A stretch of 64,000 bases of DNA, from the NCBI RefSeq assembly GCF_003346515.1, contig NZ_QQNA01000060.1, positions 1 to 64,000 of the forward strand, read 5' to 3'. The notes under the pieces are model-generated. The model saw only the letters and a list, made by a program, of their open reading frames with translations. It was not told the origin of the DNA and did not search any database. The translations under genes were made by a program, and so were the position numbers. Shown one piece after another: positions 44,356 to 52,605 of this stretch (the stretch's first letter is position 1; the number at the start of each line of letters is the position of its first letter). Source of the DNA: Streptomyces corynorhini (GTDB lineage: Bacteria > Actinomycetota > Actinomycetes > Streptomycetales > Streptomycetaceae).

Positions 44356-45102
44356 GTGATATCGATCAGACAGGCGCGTAGCGCCTCCGCCCCCACGGGC
44401 ACCCCCCGTCGCTCCCTGCTCCGCGCGGCCCTCGCCGGAACCGCCGCCACGGCGGGAGTGGCCCTCGCCGCACCGTCCGCGGGCGCCGCCATCAGCGCCC
44501 GTCCCGAACGCCCCCGGCCGACCACCCCGGACCAGGCGCTCCGAGAACTCACGGAGGGCAACCGCCGCTGGCGCACCTTCCGTGAGCAGCACCCGCACGA
44601 GACGAAGACCGTGCGCCAGGCCCTCGTGTCGGGCCAGCACCCCTTCGCCGTCGTCCTCGGCTGCATCGATTCCCGTGTCCCTCCGGAGCTGGCATTCGAC
44701 CAGGGGCTCGGCGATCTGATGACCGTGCGCTCCGCCGGTGAGGTCCTGGACGAGGCCGTCCTGGGCAGCATCTGCTACGGCGCGCTGGAGCTGGAGATTC
44801 CGCTGATCCTCGTGCTCGGGCACCAGTCGTGCGGCGCCGTCGCCGCGGCGGTGGAGGCGGACGAGACCGGCGCGCACCTTCCGGCACACATCCAGTACCT
44901 GGCCGACGAGATCCGCCCCGCGATCGATCACACCAAAGAAGGCGCCGAGCGCGTCGACTCCACGGTGAGCGCGCAGGTCAACGCGGTACGCGCGCGTCTC
45001 GCCGCGGAGCCCGACCTGGCCGCCAGGATCGCCCGGGGCAAGCTGGCCGTCGTCGGCGCGCGCTACGAACTCACGAACCAGCTCGTCCACCGCATCAGCT
45101 GA
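44356..45102 (+). CDS. Exported beta-carbonic anhydrase
   Basis: 248 residues with a Tat signal (TPRRSLLRAALAG and a hydrophobic stretch to about 45). It has the zinc site of beta-carbonic anhydrases, Cys103-x-Asp105-x-Arg107 (GCIDSRVPPE) and His156/Cys159 (GHQSCGA). It interconverts CO2 and bicarbonate, here outside the membrane. The GTG at 44356 has only a weak ribosome site. The upstream 70 bases are AT-rich for this genome and must hold the promoter, but no element pair is clear. Terminator hairpin downstream. Confidence 0.92.
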   Translation: MISIRQARSASAPTGTPRRSLLRAALAGTAATAGVALAAPSAGAAISARPERPRPTTPDQALRELTEGNRRWRTFREQHPHETKTVRQALVSGQHPFAVVLGCIDSRVPPELAFDQGLGDLMTVRSAGEVLDEAVLGSICYGALELEIPLILVLGHQSCGAVAAAVEADETGAHLPAHIQYLADEIRPAIDHTKEGAERVDSTVSAQVNAVRARLAAEPDLAARIARGKLAVVGARYELTNQLVHRIS

Positions 45103-45154
45103 CACCACCGCACCGCTCCCGGCACCCGCACTGCCGACGCGGCCCCTCGCCTTC

Positions 45155-45188
45155 CCGCCGCCCCGCTCCCACCGGAACGGGGCGGCGG
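45155..45188 (+). terminator. Terminator hairpin after carbonic anhydrase
   Basis: CCGCCGCCCCG and CGGGGCGGCGG form a perfect 11-bp stem with a 12-base loop, 53 bases past the stop. Confidence 0.7.
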
Positions 45189-45306
45189 CGCGTCGTGCGC
45201 CGTTCCTCATGCTCCTCATCACTCCGCCCTCTTGATGTGAACCCATCAGCTGTGTCATATATGTCCAGACCAATCTCATCCGGGTGCGCAGACGGAGGAC
45301 ACGGCC

Positions 45307-46287
45307 ATGCCCAGGAACGCCGCTCTCGCCGCGCTGGTACCGGCCGCCCTGCTCCTCGCGCTGGCCGGGTGCGGTGCGGACGACGAGCAGCCGGCCCAGG
45401 CACCTCCCGCCCCCGCCGGGGTCACCGCCCAGGCAGGTAGCGCCACCTCCATCCATGTCATGTGGAAGCCGGTCCCGGAAAACGCCGGGGTGCGCGGCTA
45501 CGAGGTGTACCGGGGCGGAGCGAAGGTGAAGGACGTCCCGGCCGAGCGGAACATGATCGACGTCACCGGGCTGAAGCCGTCGACCCCGTACACCTTCACC
45601 GTCCGTGCCCGTGGCGCCGAGGGGGCCCTCTCCCCGCACAGCGGCGATGTACCCGTCACCACTCCCGCCGACGTCACCGCGGACACCGGGCCCCCCGCCC
45701 GGCCCACCGGGTTGAGGGCGAAGAGCGACGGCCCCCGGGGCGCCCTGCTCAGCTGGGACCACGCCGAGGACGGCCGGGGCATCGTCTCGTACGACATCCT
45801 CCAGGGCGGCGCGCGGATCCACAGCGTCAGGGGCGACGCCACCTCGGCGCGGATCACCCGGCTGCGCCCCGGGACCCACTACCGCTTCGGCGTCACCGCG
45901 CGCGACGCGGCCGACCGCACCTCACCGGCCGGGCGGACGGTCGAGATCACCACCCCGAAGGGGCCCGGAGACGACCCCGATACCGCGCCCACCGCCTTCC
46001 GGGCCACGACGCACACCGCCGACGGCGCCCATTACGCCGATCTGTCCTGGCTGGCCCCGGAGACCGGCGTCGATGTCCCCGAATACCAGATCTATCTGGA
46101 CGGGAAGTTCGCGACCACGCTGGCCTGGGGCACGGAGGCGCCCAAGGGCCGGGCCGCCTACAGCGTGTACGTGAGCAAGAGGGCCGGTGAGACCTACCGG
46201 GTGAAGCTCAGGGCCCGGCTGCCCGACGGCGAATGGGGCGCGTTCTCCGCGGAGAAGACCTTCGTCACCGGAACGGACCGCCCGTGA
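45307..46287 (+). CDS. FN3-repeat lipoprotein
   Basis: 326 residues: a lipoprotein signal with lipobox LAGC (Cys22), then three fibronectin type III-like modules (about 35-118, 125-215 and 225-322). Each has the Trp/Tyr and GLKPSTPYTFTVRAR-type strands. No catalytic domain follows, so it is a surface-anchored binding or scaffold protein of unknown ligand. The ATG follows a purine-rich site. A weak TTGATG sequence lies about 70 bases upstream. It converges on the next gene with only 29 bases between. Confidence 0.82.
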   Translation: MPRNAALAALVPAALLLALAGCGADDEQPAQAPPAPAGVTAQAGSATSIHVMWKPVPENAGVRGYEVYRGGAKVKDVPAERNMIDVTGLKPSTPYTFTVRARGAEGALSPHSGDVPVTTPADVTADTGPPARPTGLRAKSDGPRGALLSWDHAEDGRGIVSYDILQGGARIHSVRGDATSARITRLRPGTHYRFGVTARDAADRTSPAGRTVEITTPKGPGDDPDTAPTAFRATTHTADGAHYADLSWLAPETGVDVPEYQIYLDGKFATTLAWGTEAPKGRAAYSVYVSKRAGETYRVKLRARLPDGEWGAFSAEKTFVTGTDRP

Positions 46288-46316
46288 CACCGGCGCCGGT
46301 CCCGCCACCAGTCGCG

Positions 46317-47309
46317 TCACCATCCCGCCCCGCCCCGGCCCCTCTTCGGCTCACCGTCCCGCGCGCACACGTCGGCGCGGCCGGGACCGAGACGGCCGGA
46401 GCGCGTGTGCCGCCCGATCCGCAGCCGGGCCAGCAGCCGTCCCCGGCGCTCCGCCCGCGACGGCGCGTGCCCTCCGGGCGGGCGCGGCGCGGTAGTCGCC
46501 CGCCGGTCCGCCGGAGCCGCAGCGCCAGGATCATCGGGGCGCGGCGCGGGCCGCACGGACCGGGCCTCGGCCAACAGGCTCTCCAGGCCGACGTGATGCC
46601 ACCGGATCTCGTCCGGGGCGTCCGCCACCACCAGTCGCCGCACCACCTCGCGCGCCGCCTCCGAAGCGGAGCGGGCCTCGGCCAGATCGGGCCGCAGCCG
46701 GTTCAGATAGGCGCGCTCATACGGGTCGCGCACCAGCTCGGCCAGATGGGCCGGATCGAGGACGCATCCGGCGACGGCCGCCCGCTCCCAGGCGTCGTCG
46801 CTCTCGTGCAACAGCAGCCCGACGCGCCGGCCTCGCCAGTTGCGCGCCCTGCGGTCCTCCCCCGCGTCGAGGCCGGCGCGCAGAGCCTGCGGGAACCGGC
46901 CGGTCAGCAGGACCGGCTCCGTATCGACGAACGCCCGCAGGTCGTCGGCCAGATAGAGCCATACGACCGCCCGGTACCGGTTGAGATAGAACGTCACCGG
47001 TGCGACGAAGCCGGCACGCGCCAGCCGCGTGAAACGTCCTGGACTGACGGACATCAGCTCGGCGCCCTCGGCGGTGCCCACGGTCCGCACCCGCTCGCGC
47101 AGCGCGCCGGGAAACCCGTCGGCCGCCCGTAAGCGGTCGATCTCCTGCCTGGCGACCTGTCGGCGGCCGAGAACCGGCCCCGCGACGGTGCGGATGTGTC
47201 CCAGCTGGGCGGCGAGCGCGAACTCTCCGCGCCTCAGCTCCAGCTCCTGCGCGGCCCGGTCGACACCGACCGTCTCCGGCTTCCTGATCCCCGCGTCACC
47301 GACGGACAT
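46317..47309 (-). CDS. DUF6397-like protein
   Basis: 330 residues. The N-terminal half looks like a helical DNA-binding or adaptor domain (AAQELELRRGEFALAAQLGHI, DRLRAADGFPGALRERV, SVSPGRFTRLARAGF and FYLNRYRAVVWLYLADDL). This is a pattern recalled from Streptomyces proteins annotated DUF6397. The first part recalls MerR/excisionase-type winged helices. The last 80 residues are Arg/Pro/Gly-rich and probably disordered. The function is unknown. It is preceded by an AT-rich GTTATTACTC stretch likely to hold its promoter. Confidence 0.7.
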   Translation of the reverse strand: MSVGDAGIRKPETVGVDRAAQELELRRGEFALAAQLGHIRTVAGPVLGRRQVARQEIDRLRAADGFPGALRERVRTVGTAEGAELMSVSPGRFTRLARAGFVAPVTFYLNRYRAVVWLYLADDLRAFVDTEPVLLTGRFPQALRAGLDAGEDRRARNWRGRRVGLLLHESDDAWERAAVAGCVLDPAHLAELVRDPYERAYLNRLRPDLAEARSASEAAREVVRRLVVADAPDEIRWHHVGLESLLAEARSVRPAPRPDDPGAAAPADRRATTAPRPPGGHAPSRAERRGRLLARLRIGRHTRSGRLGPGRADVCARDGEPKRGRGGAGW

Positions 47310-47444
47310 GGCCGTCCTCCCCCGTGAGTCGTTATTACTCTCGGTGACGACCGTAGCGCGACGCGGGCCTCGCCCGCCAAGCCTGTGGATAACTCGTCGA
47401 GTCCGCCGGACACCGGTCCGGCGGCCGTTGGGGCTCCGCTCCCC

Positions 47445-47858
47445 TCACAGCCCGCTCAGGCTCGTACCGCCCGGCTGTCGCGCGGCGACACCGAGGTGCT
47501 CACCGACCCGGTTGACCAGCAGGGTCATCTCGTAGGCCACCTGGCCGACATCGGCCTCCGCCGAAGTGAGGACACACAGACAGCTGCCTTCACCCGCCGC
47601 CGTGACGAACAGAAGAGCCTCGTCGAACTCCACCATGGTCTGGCGTGCCTGTCCCGCCTTGAAGTGCCGCCCGGACCCGCGGGCGAGGCTGTGCAGCCCC
47701 GAGGAGACCGCCGCGAGGTGCTCGGCGTCCTCGCGCGCCAGCGCCGAACTGGCCCCCGTCACCAGCCCGTCGTTGGACAGCACGAGCGCGTGCTTGATGT
47801 GCTCGACCCGCTCGGTCAGGTCATCCAGCAGCCAGTCAAGACCCTTTTCGAGTGGCAT
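47445..47858 (-). CDS. Roadblock/LC7 domain protein
   Basis: 137 residues, a single roadblock/LC7 fold (GLDWLLDDLTERVEHIKHALV, SNDGLVTGAS and ETL-like helices to about 125). In Streptomyces such proteins are usually the second member (CvnB) of conservons and act with a small GTPase and a sensor kinase. None of these partners is next to it, so it is an orphan. Its role may be regulation of a distant Cvn GTPase. Confidence 0.85.
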   Translation of the reverse strand: MPLEKGLDWLLDDLTERVEHIKHALVLSNDGLVTGASSALAREDAEHLAAVSSGLHSLARGSGRHFKAGQARQTMVEFDEALLFVTAAGEGSCLCVLTSAEADVGQVAYEMTLLVNRVGEHLGVAARQPGGTSLSGL

Positions 47859-48005
47859 TTACTGTTCCTCCCCGTTCACATGTTCCCGTGTCCGCAACGC
47901 CCGTAGCGTTCCGTACCGGCCGCTCCTGCGCAAGCGGCACCGGATCCCGGCCTGGCGGACGGGCCTCATATCGCGCCGCGTCTCCTGTCGGCGGAAAATA
48001 CGGCC

Positions 48006-48434
48006 ATGGTGACAAACATGAGCAAGGACGAGTGGCAGACCTTCGTCTCCTCGGGCACGCACACCGGAAAACTGTCCACCGTACGGGCCGACGGAAGCCC
48101 GCACATCGCGCCCGTCTGGTTCGTACTGGACGGCGACGATCTCGTTTTCAACACCGGCAAGGCCACCGTGAAGGGCCGGAACCTGCTGCGGGACGGCCGA
48201 GTGGCCCTGTGCGTGGACGACGAGCGTCCGCCGTTCTCCTTCGTCCTGATGCAGGGCCGGGCCGAGACCGACGAGGACCCGGAGCAGCTCCTGACGTGGT
48301 CGACCAGGATCGCCGCGCGGTACATGGGCGAGGAGCGGGCGCGGGAGTTCGGCGAGCGCAACGCCGTGCCGGGCGAACTCGTGGTGCGCGTACGGATCGA
48401 GAAGGTGACGGCGTACGCGGCCCTGGCGGACTGA
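48006..48434 (+). CDS. F420-dependent PPOX-class oxidoreductase
   Basis: 142 residues with the pyridoxamine-oxidase-like split barrel of the F420/FDOR-B family: KLSTVRADGSPHIAPVWFVLD, DDLVFNTGKATVKGRNL and RVALCVDDERPPFSFV. These bind deazaflavin F420 and reduce diverse substrates. The first ATG follows a GGCGGAAA stretch; a second Met at residue 5 lacks one. It stands alone after the LC7 gene (divergent). Confidence 0.87.
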   Translation: MVTNMSKDEWQTFVSSGTHTGKLSTVRADGSPHIAPVWFVLDGDDLVFNTGKATVKGRNLLRDGRVALCVDDERPPFSFVLMQGRAETDEDPEQLLTWSTRIAARYMGEERAREFGERNAVPGELVVRVRIEKVTAYAALAD

Positions 48435-48483
48435 GAGCCGCGCGGGACCGAGAGGCGTCGGGTCGGACGGAACGGCCCCAGCT

Positions 48484-48522
48484 GTTCGCCACCACCGCGC
48501 GGGCGTTCGCCACCACCGCGCG
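48484..48522. repeat. Two 18-base direct repeats
   Basis: GTTCGCCACCACCGCGCG occurs at 48484-48501 and 48505-48522 with a 21-base period, in the gap between the F420-dependent oxidoreductase and methyltransferase genes. It may be a replication slippage product or a binding site pair. Confidence 0.7.
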
Positions 48523-48576
48523 TTCCCGCGGGCGGCCGGGGAGTTCGCACGGGCCGCCGGGGAGCATCATGTCCCC

Positions 48577-49176
48577 ATGGCTCATGACCACACCCATGTA
48601 CAGGAGTTCTTCGGCGCCCGCGCGGCGGACTGGGACCGGCGTTTTCCGGACGACGCTCCCGCTTACGCCGCCGCCGTCGCCGCGCTCGGACCACGCCCCG
48701 GCGACAGCGTGCTGGACGCCGGATGCGGAACCGGGCGTGCCCTGGCACCGCTGCGGGCGGCGGTGGGCGAGCGAGGAAGGGTGCTGGGCGCCGATCTGAC
48801 CCCCGAAATGCTCGGCGCGGCCGTACGGGCGGGCCGAGCGGGCAGCGGGCTGCTGCTGCTCGCGGACGTGACGCGGCTGCCGCTGCGCGACCGCGTGCTG
48901 GACGCGGTGTTCGGCGCGGGGCTGATCGGTCATCTGCCGGACCCCGAGCGGGATCTCGGCGAGCTGGCCAGGGTGGTACGGCCAGGAGGCCGCCTGGCGC
49001 TCTTCCATCCCCTCGGGCGGGCCGCCCTCGCCGCACGGCAGGGCAGACGGCTCACGGACGACGATCTGCGGGCCGAGCCCCGGCTGCGGCCCCTGCTGGC
49101 CGCCTCGGGCTGGCTGCTGGAGTCGTACACCGACGAGGACGCCCGCTTCCTGGCCCTGGCCGTCCGCCGGAGCTGA
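48577..49176 (+). CDS. SAM-dependent methyltransferase
   Basis: 199 residues of the class I Rossmann methyltransferases (type 11): motif I VLDAGCGTGRALAPL, an acidic residue in VLGADLTPEMLGAAV and the post-motif VVRPGGRLALFHPLG. The substrate is unknown. The ATG at 48577 has GGGGAG twelve bases away, a little far, so expression may be low. A single gene. Confidence 0.87.
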   Translation: MAHDHTHVQEFFGARAADWDRRFPDDAPAYAAAVAALGPRPGDSVLDAGCGTGRALAPLRAAVGERGRVLGADLTPEMLGAAVRAGRAGSGLLLLADVTRLPLRDRVLDAVFGAGLIGHLPDPERDLGELARVVRPGGRLALFHPLGRAALAARQGRRLTDDDLRAEPRLRPLLAASGWLLESYTDEDARFLALAVRRS

Positions 49177-49304
49177 CGCGGCCGGGGCGGAATCGAGGGA
49201 GGCGGCAGGGAACGGAGCCGGATCCGGGGCGTTCCGGGCCCTCGACGCCCGGGTTGGCCGGTGGTTAGGGTGCGCCGACAACCGATCGGGACGAGGTGGG
49301 TGCC

Positions 49305-50264
49305 GTGGCCGCGCCGGACGACTCCGAGGACCAGGACGCGCTGTACGTACTGACCGCCGCCCTGCTGACCCCCGCGCGGTTCCCCGCCGCGCTCGGCGAC
49401 GACTACCCGGAGAGCTGTGCCGCTCTCGGCCTTGATCCCTACCCCGGGGGATACGGGCTGGTCATCGGCCAGGACAGCGACGGCGCCCGCTGGACCGTGG
49501 TGGTGGACGACGTCTCGCTCGTCGCGGTAGCGATCGCGTCCTGGGACTGCGGTATGGAGTACGACCTGTCGCCGGGGGAACGCACGGTCGTCTCCGTACT
49601 GCCCGGCTGGCCGCTCGACCTCGCGGTCGCCGCGCCCGGCCTGCCGGCCCCGCACGACCCCGCCCCCGAGCCTGAACCCTCGCGGGACGGCAGCGGGCAG
49701 GACGGGCCGACGGCCGGAACGGCCCTGCGGCTGCCGCTGGCACCGCCCGACACGGGGACGTGGGGACCGCCCCAACGGCGTCTCGGCGCGGACGAGATCG
49801 CCCTCCACTGGACGCAGTGGCGCGACCGGACCGAAGCGGAGGACGCCGAGGCGACCGGGACCGCGAAGAGGTCCGAGGTGGCGAAGGAGCCGGAGGTCAC
49901 GCAAGACTCGGAGGCGACCGGGACCGCGCAGGGCGCCGACGCACCCGGAGAGTCCTCCGAGAACGGCTCGCCCTCCCCCGGGGAGATCTCCCACCCCGGC
50001 ATACGGCGGGTACTCGGCGAACTGCGCGCCTACCTCCACAGCGACACGGCTCCCCCGCTCGGCCGGGTCCGCTCGGGCTTCGCCCCGGACGGAGCACGGA
50101 TGCTGCGCGCCGACGGTCCCGGCTGGTCGTTCGTCGCGAGGACCGACGACATGGCGTTCGTCCTGCTGGACGAGGAGCCGGGCGAAGTGCTGCCGGTGGG
50201 CCGGGGCAGCGAGCTGCCGCCCCTGCTCAAGGCGCTCGACGCGATGGCCGTACGCCCGGCATGA
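49305..50264 (+). CDS. Streptomyces hypothetical protein
   Basis: 319 residues, unrecognised. The N-terminal domain (about 10-115) is globular (ALYVLTAALLTPARFPAALG, GYGLVIGQD, WTVVVDDVSLV, WDCGMEYDLSPGERTVVSVL). A central acidic, Glu/Ala/Thr-rich linker (about 185-235) contains the repeat EATGTA twice. The C-terminal 80 residues form a second small domain (GIRRVLGELRAYLHSD, GWSFVARTDDMAFVLLDE). There is no signal or membrane span. The GTG at 49305 has GAGGTGGG eight bases upstream; a GTG at 49296 is possible. Confidence 0.75.
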   Translation: MAAPDDSEDQDALYVLTAALLTPARFPAALGDDYPESCAALGLDPYPGGYGLVIGQDSDGARWTVVVDDVSLVAVAIASWDCGMEYDLSPGERTVVSVLPGWPLDLAVAAPGLPAPHDPAPEPEPSRDGSGQDGPTAGTALRLPLAPPDTGTWGPPQRRLGADEIALHWTQWRDRTEAEDAEATGTAKRSEVAKEPEVTQDSEATGTAQGADAPGESSENGSPSPGEISHPGIRRVLGELRAYLHSDTAPPLGRVRSGFAPDGARMLRADGPGWSFVARTDDMAFVLLDEEPGEVLPVGRGSELPPLLKALDAMAVRPA

Positions 50265-50589
50265 ACCGGGCGGCTTCGGGACGGACAACGGGTCCTCGAC
50301 GTGAGTCGGCTCGTCGAGACCGACCGGCAGACCCTTCACACCAGCCGCGAAAGCGGCGATGACGCCGTGTTCGCGGACGGCGCCCATGCCATGCCGGGCG
50401 CCGGGCAGCGGTCGCGAGATCCACACCAGCCGCCAGTCCCGGGCTCGGCGAAGCCCGGAAACACCCGGAGATGCCCGGAGAAGATCAAGCCGCCCGGCCG
50501 GGCCGCCCGGACGAGAAGGCGTCCCCCGACCGCCCGACTGGAGGGCCGGTGGAGGACGCGCCGGGGCGGGGGTCGGCCCACGTCGTGCC
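50265..50589. other. Intergenic, no gene supported
   Basis: No coding region with a ribosome site or recognisable product was found. It follows the hypothetical gene and precedes the MFS remnant, so it may be decayed sequence. Confidence 0.4.
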
Positions 50590-50857
50590 GGGTGCGGCTC
50601 ATGACCGCCATGCCGACCGTCGCCGCCAGGCAGTACAGCGTCGGCGCGAGGAACACGTGCGGCAGTCCGGACCAGCCCGTACCCAGACTGCCGGTCAGCC
50701 CGCCCAGGGCGCCGGCGATCGCGTCGAGCTGATGAAAGGCCGCCGAGGCGGTCGCCGCCGCTCGGGGCAGCAGGCACTGGGCGACGATGACGCCCAGGCC
50801 CGCGAACACTCCCCACGCCGCGCCCATCGGGACCGTAACCGCGCACGGAATGAACAT
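50590..50857 (-). pseudogene. C-terminal fragment of an MFS transporter
   Basis: The minus-strand frame reads like the last helices of a major facilitator transporter: MGAAWGVFAGLGVIVAQCLL, then a loop with FHQLDAIAGALGGLTGSLGT and HVFLAPTLYCLAATVGMAVM, ending SRTRH. The preceding ten helices are missing and the frame collides with the start of the DeoR gene. The fragment implies that sequence was lost at about 50860, probably when the DeoR region arrived. Confidence 0.5.
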
Positions 50858-50874
50858 CAATGATGTGCGTAAAG

Positions 50875-50903
50875 TTGACTTTATATCAGATATGGCGTTT
50901 AAT
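50875..50903 (+). promoter_or_regulatory. Promoter of the DeoR gene, leaderless type
   Basis: TTGACT (50875-50880) and TTTAAT (50898-50903) are separated by exactly 17 bases in an AT-rich patch. Transcription would start at about 50910, at the first codons of the DeoR protein, so the mRNA may lack a leader. Confidence 0.6.
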
Positions 50904-50906
50904 CGA

Positions 50907-51668
50907 ATGGTGGCCGGTACCGATCGCTTGAGACAGATCACCGACGCGCTGCGCGAGGGCGCCGAGCGCAGCGTCGCCGAACTCTCCGCCCTGACCGGCG
51001 CCTCGGAGATGACGATCCGCCGCGACCTGGACGCCCTGGCCGACCAAGGCATCCTTGAGCGCTACCGAGGTGGCGCCCGAGGTCTGCTGCTGCGCGGTCA
51101 GGAGCCCCCCTTCGTCCTGCGGGCCCAGGAGTCGATGGACGCCAAGCGGCGCATCGCCGCCGAGGTCGCCACGTTGATCACTGACGGCGAGTCCGTCGTC
51201 CTGGACAGCGGCACCACCTGCCTGGAAGTCGCCCGTGCCCTGCGCGAGCGCCGACTGACCCTGATGCCGCTGTCCCTGCACGCCGCCAACGAGGTCACCG
51301 GCGCACCGCAGCTCACCCTTCTCCTGCCCGGTGGCCAGCCACGCCCCGGCGAACTCGCCCTGACCGGCCCCCTGACCGAGGCATCACTCGCCGCGCTGCG
51401 GTTCGACACCGCCGTCATCGGCTGCTGCGGGCTGTCCGCCGCCGACGGCCTGACCGCCTACGACCTGGCCGACGCCGCGGTCAAACGCGCCGCCATCGCC
51501 TCCTCTCGCCGCGTCATCGCGGTGGCCGACGGCGCCAAGCTCACCCGCAGTGCCCTCGCCTTTGTCACCCCCGCCACCGCCCTGCACTGCGTGGTCACCG
51601 ACCATGACGCTCCCCAGGACCCCGTCCTCGAACTCACCGCCGTCGGTGTCACCGTCCGCAGGGCCTGA
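50907..51668 (+). CDS. DeoR/GlpR-family regulator
   Basis: 253 residues from ATG 50907, a standard DeoR length. The N-terminal winged helix (LRQITDALREGAERSVAELS, SEMTIRRDLDALADQGILER) is followed by the DeoRC sensor domain (about 75-250) with VVLDSGTTCLEVARAL, the family's phosphosugar site. The effector is likely a phosphorylated sugar. The frame is open upstream to 50787, but the promoter reads into this point and there is no ribosome site, so translation from 50907 or the GTG at 50910 on a leaderless mRNA is preferred. Possible target: the convergent MFS-HAD pair. Confidence 0.87.
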   Translation: MVAGTDRLRQITDALREGAERSVAELSALTGASEMTIRRDLDALADQGILERYRGGARGLLLRGQEPPFVLRAQESMDAKRRIAAEVATLITDGESVVLDSGTTCLEVARALRERRLTLMPLSLHAANEVTGAPQLTLLLPGGQPRPGELALTGPLTEASLAALRFDTAVIGCCGLSAADGLTAYDLADAAVKRAAIASSRRVIAVADGAKLTRSALAFVTPATALHCVVTDHDAPQDPVLELTAVGVTVRRA

Positions 51669-51949
51669 GTCGCCGGGGCCCGGAGCCGAATGGACGGGCG
51701 CCACGTGCAAGGGCTCCTCTGCGAGACGGGCTTCAGGTGCAGGGGCTCCTCGCGAGTGCACCACCGACATGTCCGGCGTGCTGCGCGCCCGCGTCGGCAC
51801 GCAGCTCACCGCGCTCCTCTGAGGACCGTCTCAGACCCGGCCCCCGGGTCCGGCCCGGCCACACCGGACCGGACCGGACCGGCGCGCCGGGAGTGTCGGC
51901 CGCTCGCCCGCTCGCCCGCTCGCCTGCTCATGAAACGGACGTCACGCGA
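51669..51949. other. Intergenic with short tandem repeats
   Basis: Convergent gap between the DeoR and HAD genes. It carries GGACC tandem repeats (about 51863-51882) and a GCTCGCCC repeat of three units (about 51902-51925). An imperfect direct repeat GGGCTCCTC lies near 51711 and 51741. No gene is supported. Confidence 0.5.
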
Positions 51950-52573
51950 TTACGCGGAAGCCCTGTTCGACAGCCAGGCGTCGATGACGGCCGCCACCTC
52001 GTCGCGGTCGGTGAAGACGTGGCCGCTCATTCCGACGGCCTGTGCGGCACGTACGTTCTCCTCGCGGTCGTCGACGAAGAGGAAGTCGGCCGGAGCGGCC
52101 CGCATGGCGAGGACGCAGTGGTGGAAGGCCGCTGGGGCCGGTTTCGCCGCGTTGATCCTTCCGGAGAAGGCCACGTGGTCCAGGCTGTGCAGCCAGGGCT
52201 GCGCGGCGAGGAAGGCGTCCGCATGGTCCGAGGGGATGTTGGACAGCAGGGCGACTTCGACGCCGCGCAGGGACTGGGCAAAGGCGACCATCCCGTCATC
52301 GACGCGTGACCAGCTCTCGATGTCGATGAGGCGCAGTTCCTCGACCGTGCGGGCGTCGGCGGACCGGCAGAGCGATCGCAGTACTGCGGTCCAGTACTCG
52401 GGCGCGGACTGCCGACCGGCGTCGTAGAGCGGTCGGCAGGCCCAGTAGGCCGTCGTGAAGTCTTCGGTGGATGCCCGACAGCGGGCGGCCATCTCTCCCA
52501 GGGATCCCGGGCGTTGGTGACGGGCTATAACTCCGAAGAGGTCGAACAGCACGATGCTCCGCTCTGTGCGCAT
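51950..52573 (-). CDS. HAD-family hydrolase
   Basis: 207 residues. The nucleophile motif is DLFGV in SIVLFDLFGVI (the first Asp), with the Ser/Thr motif LLSNIPSDHAD, the Lys motif INAAKPAPAAF and the acidic motif DFLFVDDREEN of haloacid-dehalogenase phosphatases. It probably dephosphorylates a small phosphosugar or related metabolite. The ATG follows GGAGG at a slightly long spacing. It is the second gene of an operon with the MFS transporter, 32 bases upstream, and is convergent with DeoR. Confidence 0.88.
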   Translation of the reverse strand: MRTERSIVLFDLFGVIARHQRPGSLGEMAARCRASTEDFTTAYWACRPLYDAGRQSAPEYWTAVLRSLCRSADARTVEELRLIDIESWSRVDDGMVAFAQSLRGVEVALLSNIPSDHADAFLAAQPWLHSLDHVAFSGRINAAKPAPAAFHHCVLAMRAAPADFLFVDDREENVRAAQAVGMSGHVFTDRDEVAAVIDAWLSNRASA

Positions 52574-52605
52574 GGTGATGCGTTCCTCCGGATCCCGAGG
52601 GGCGT

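Noticed and set aside
40516-45879. 1787-codon minus strand open frame opposite rhaB, lacI 2, the APH-fold gene and the carbonic anhydrase
   Set aside because: It crosses several well-supported genes on the other strand and translates to biased, repetitive sequence without motifs.
48006-48434. Start at the second Met of the F420-dependent protein (48018)
   Set aside because: No ribosome site there, whereas the first ATG has a purine-rich GGCGGAAA upstream.
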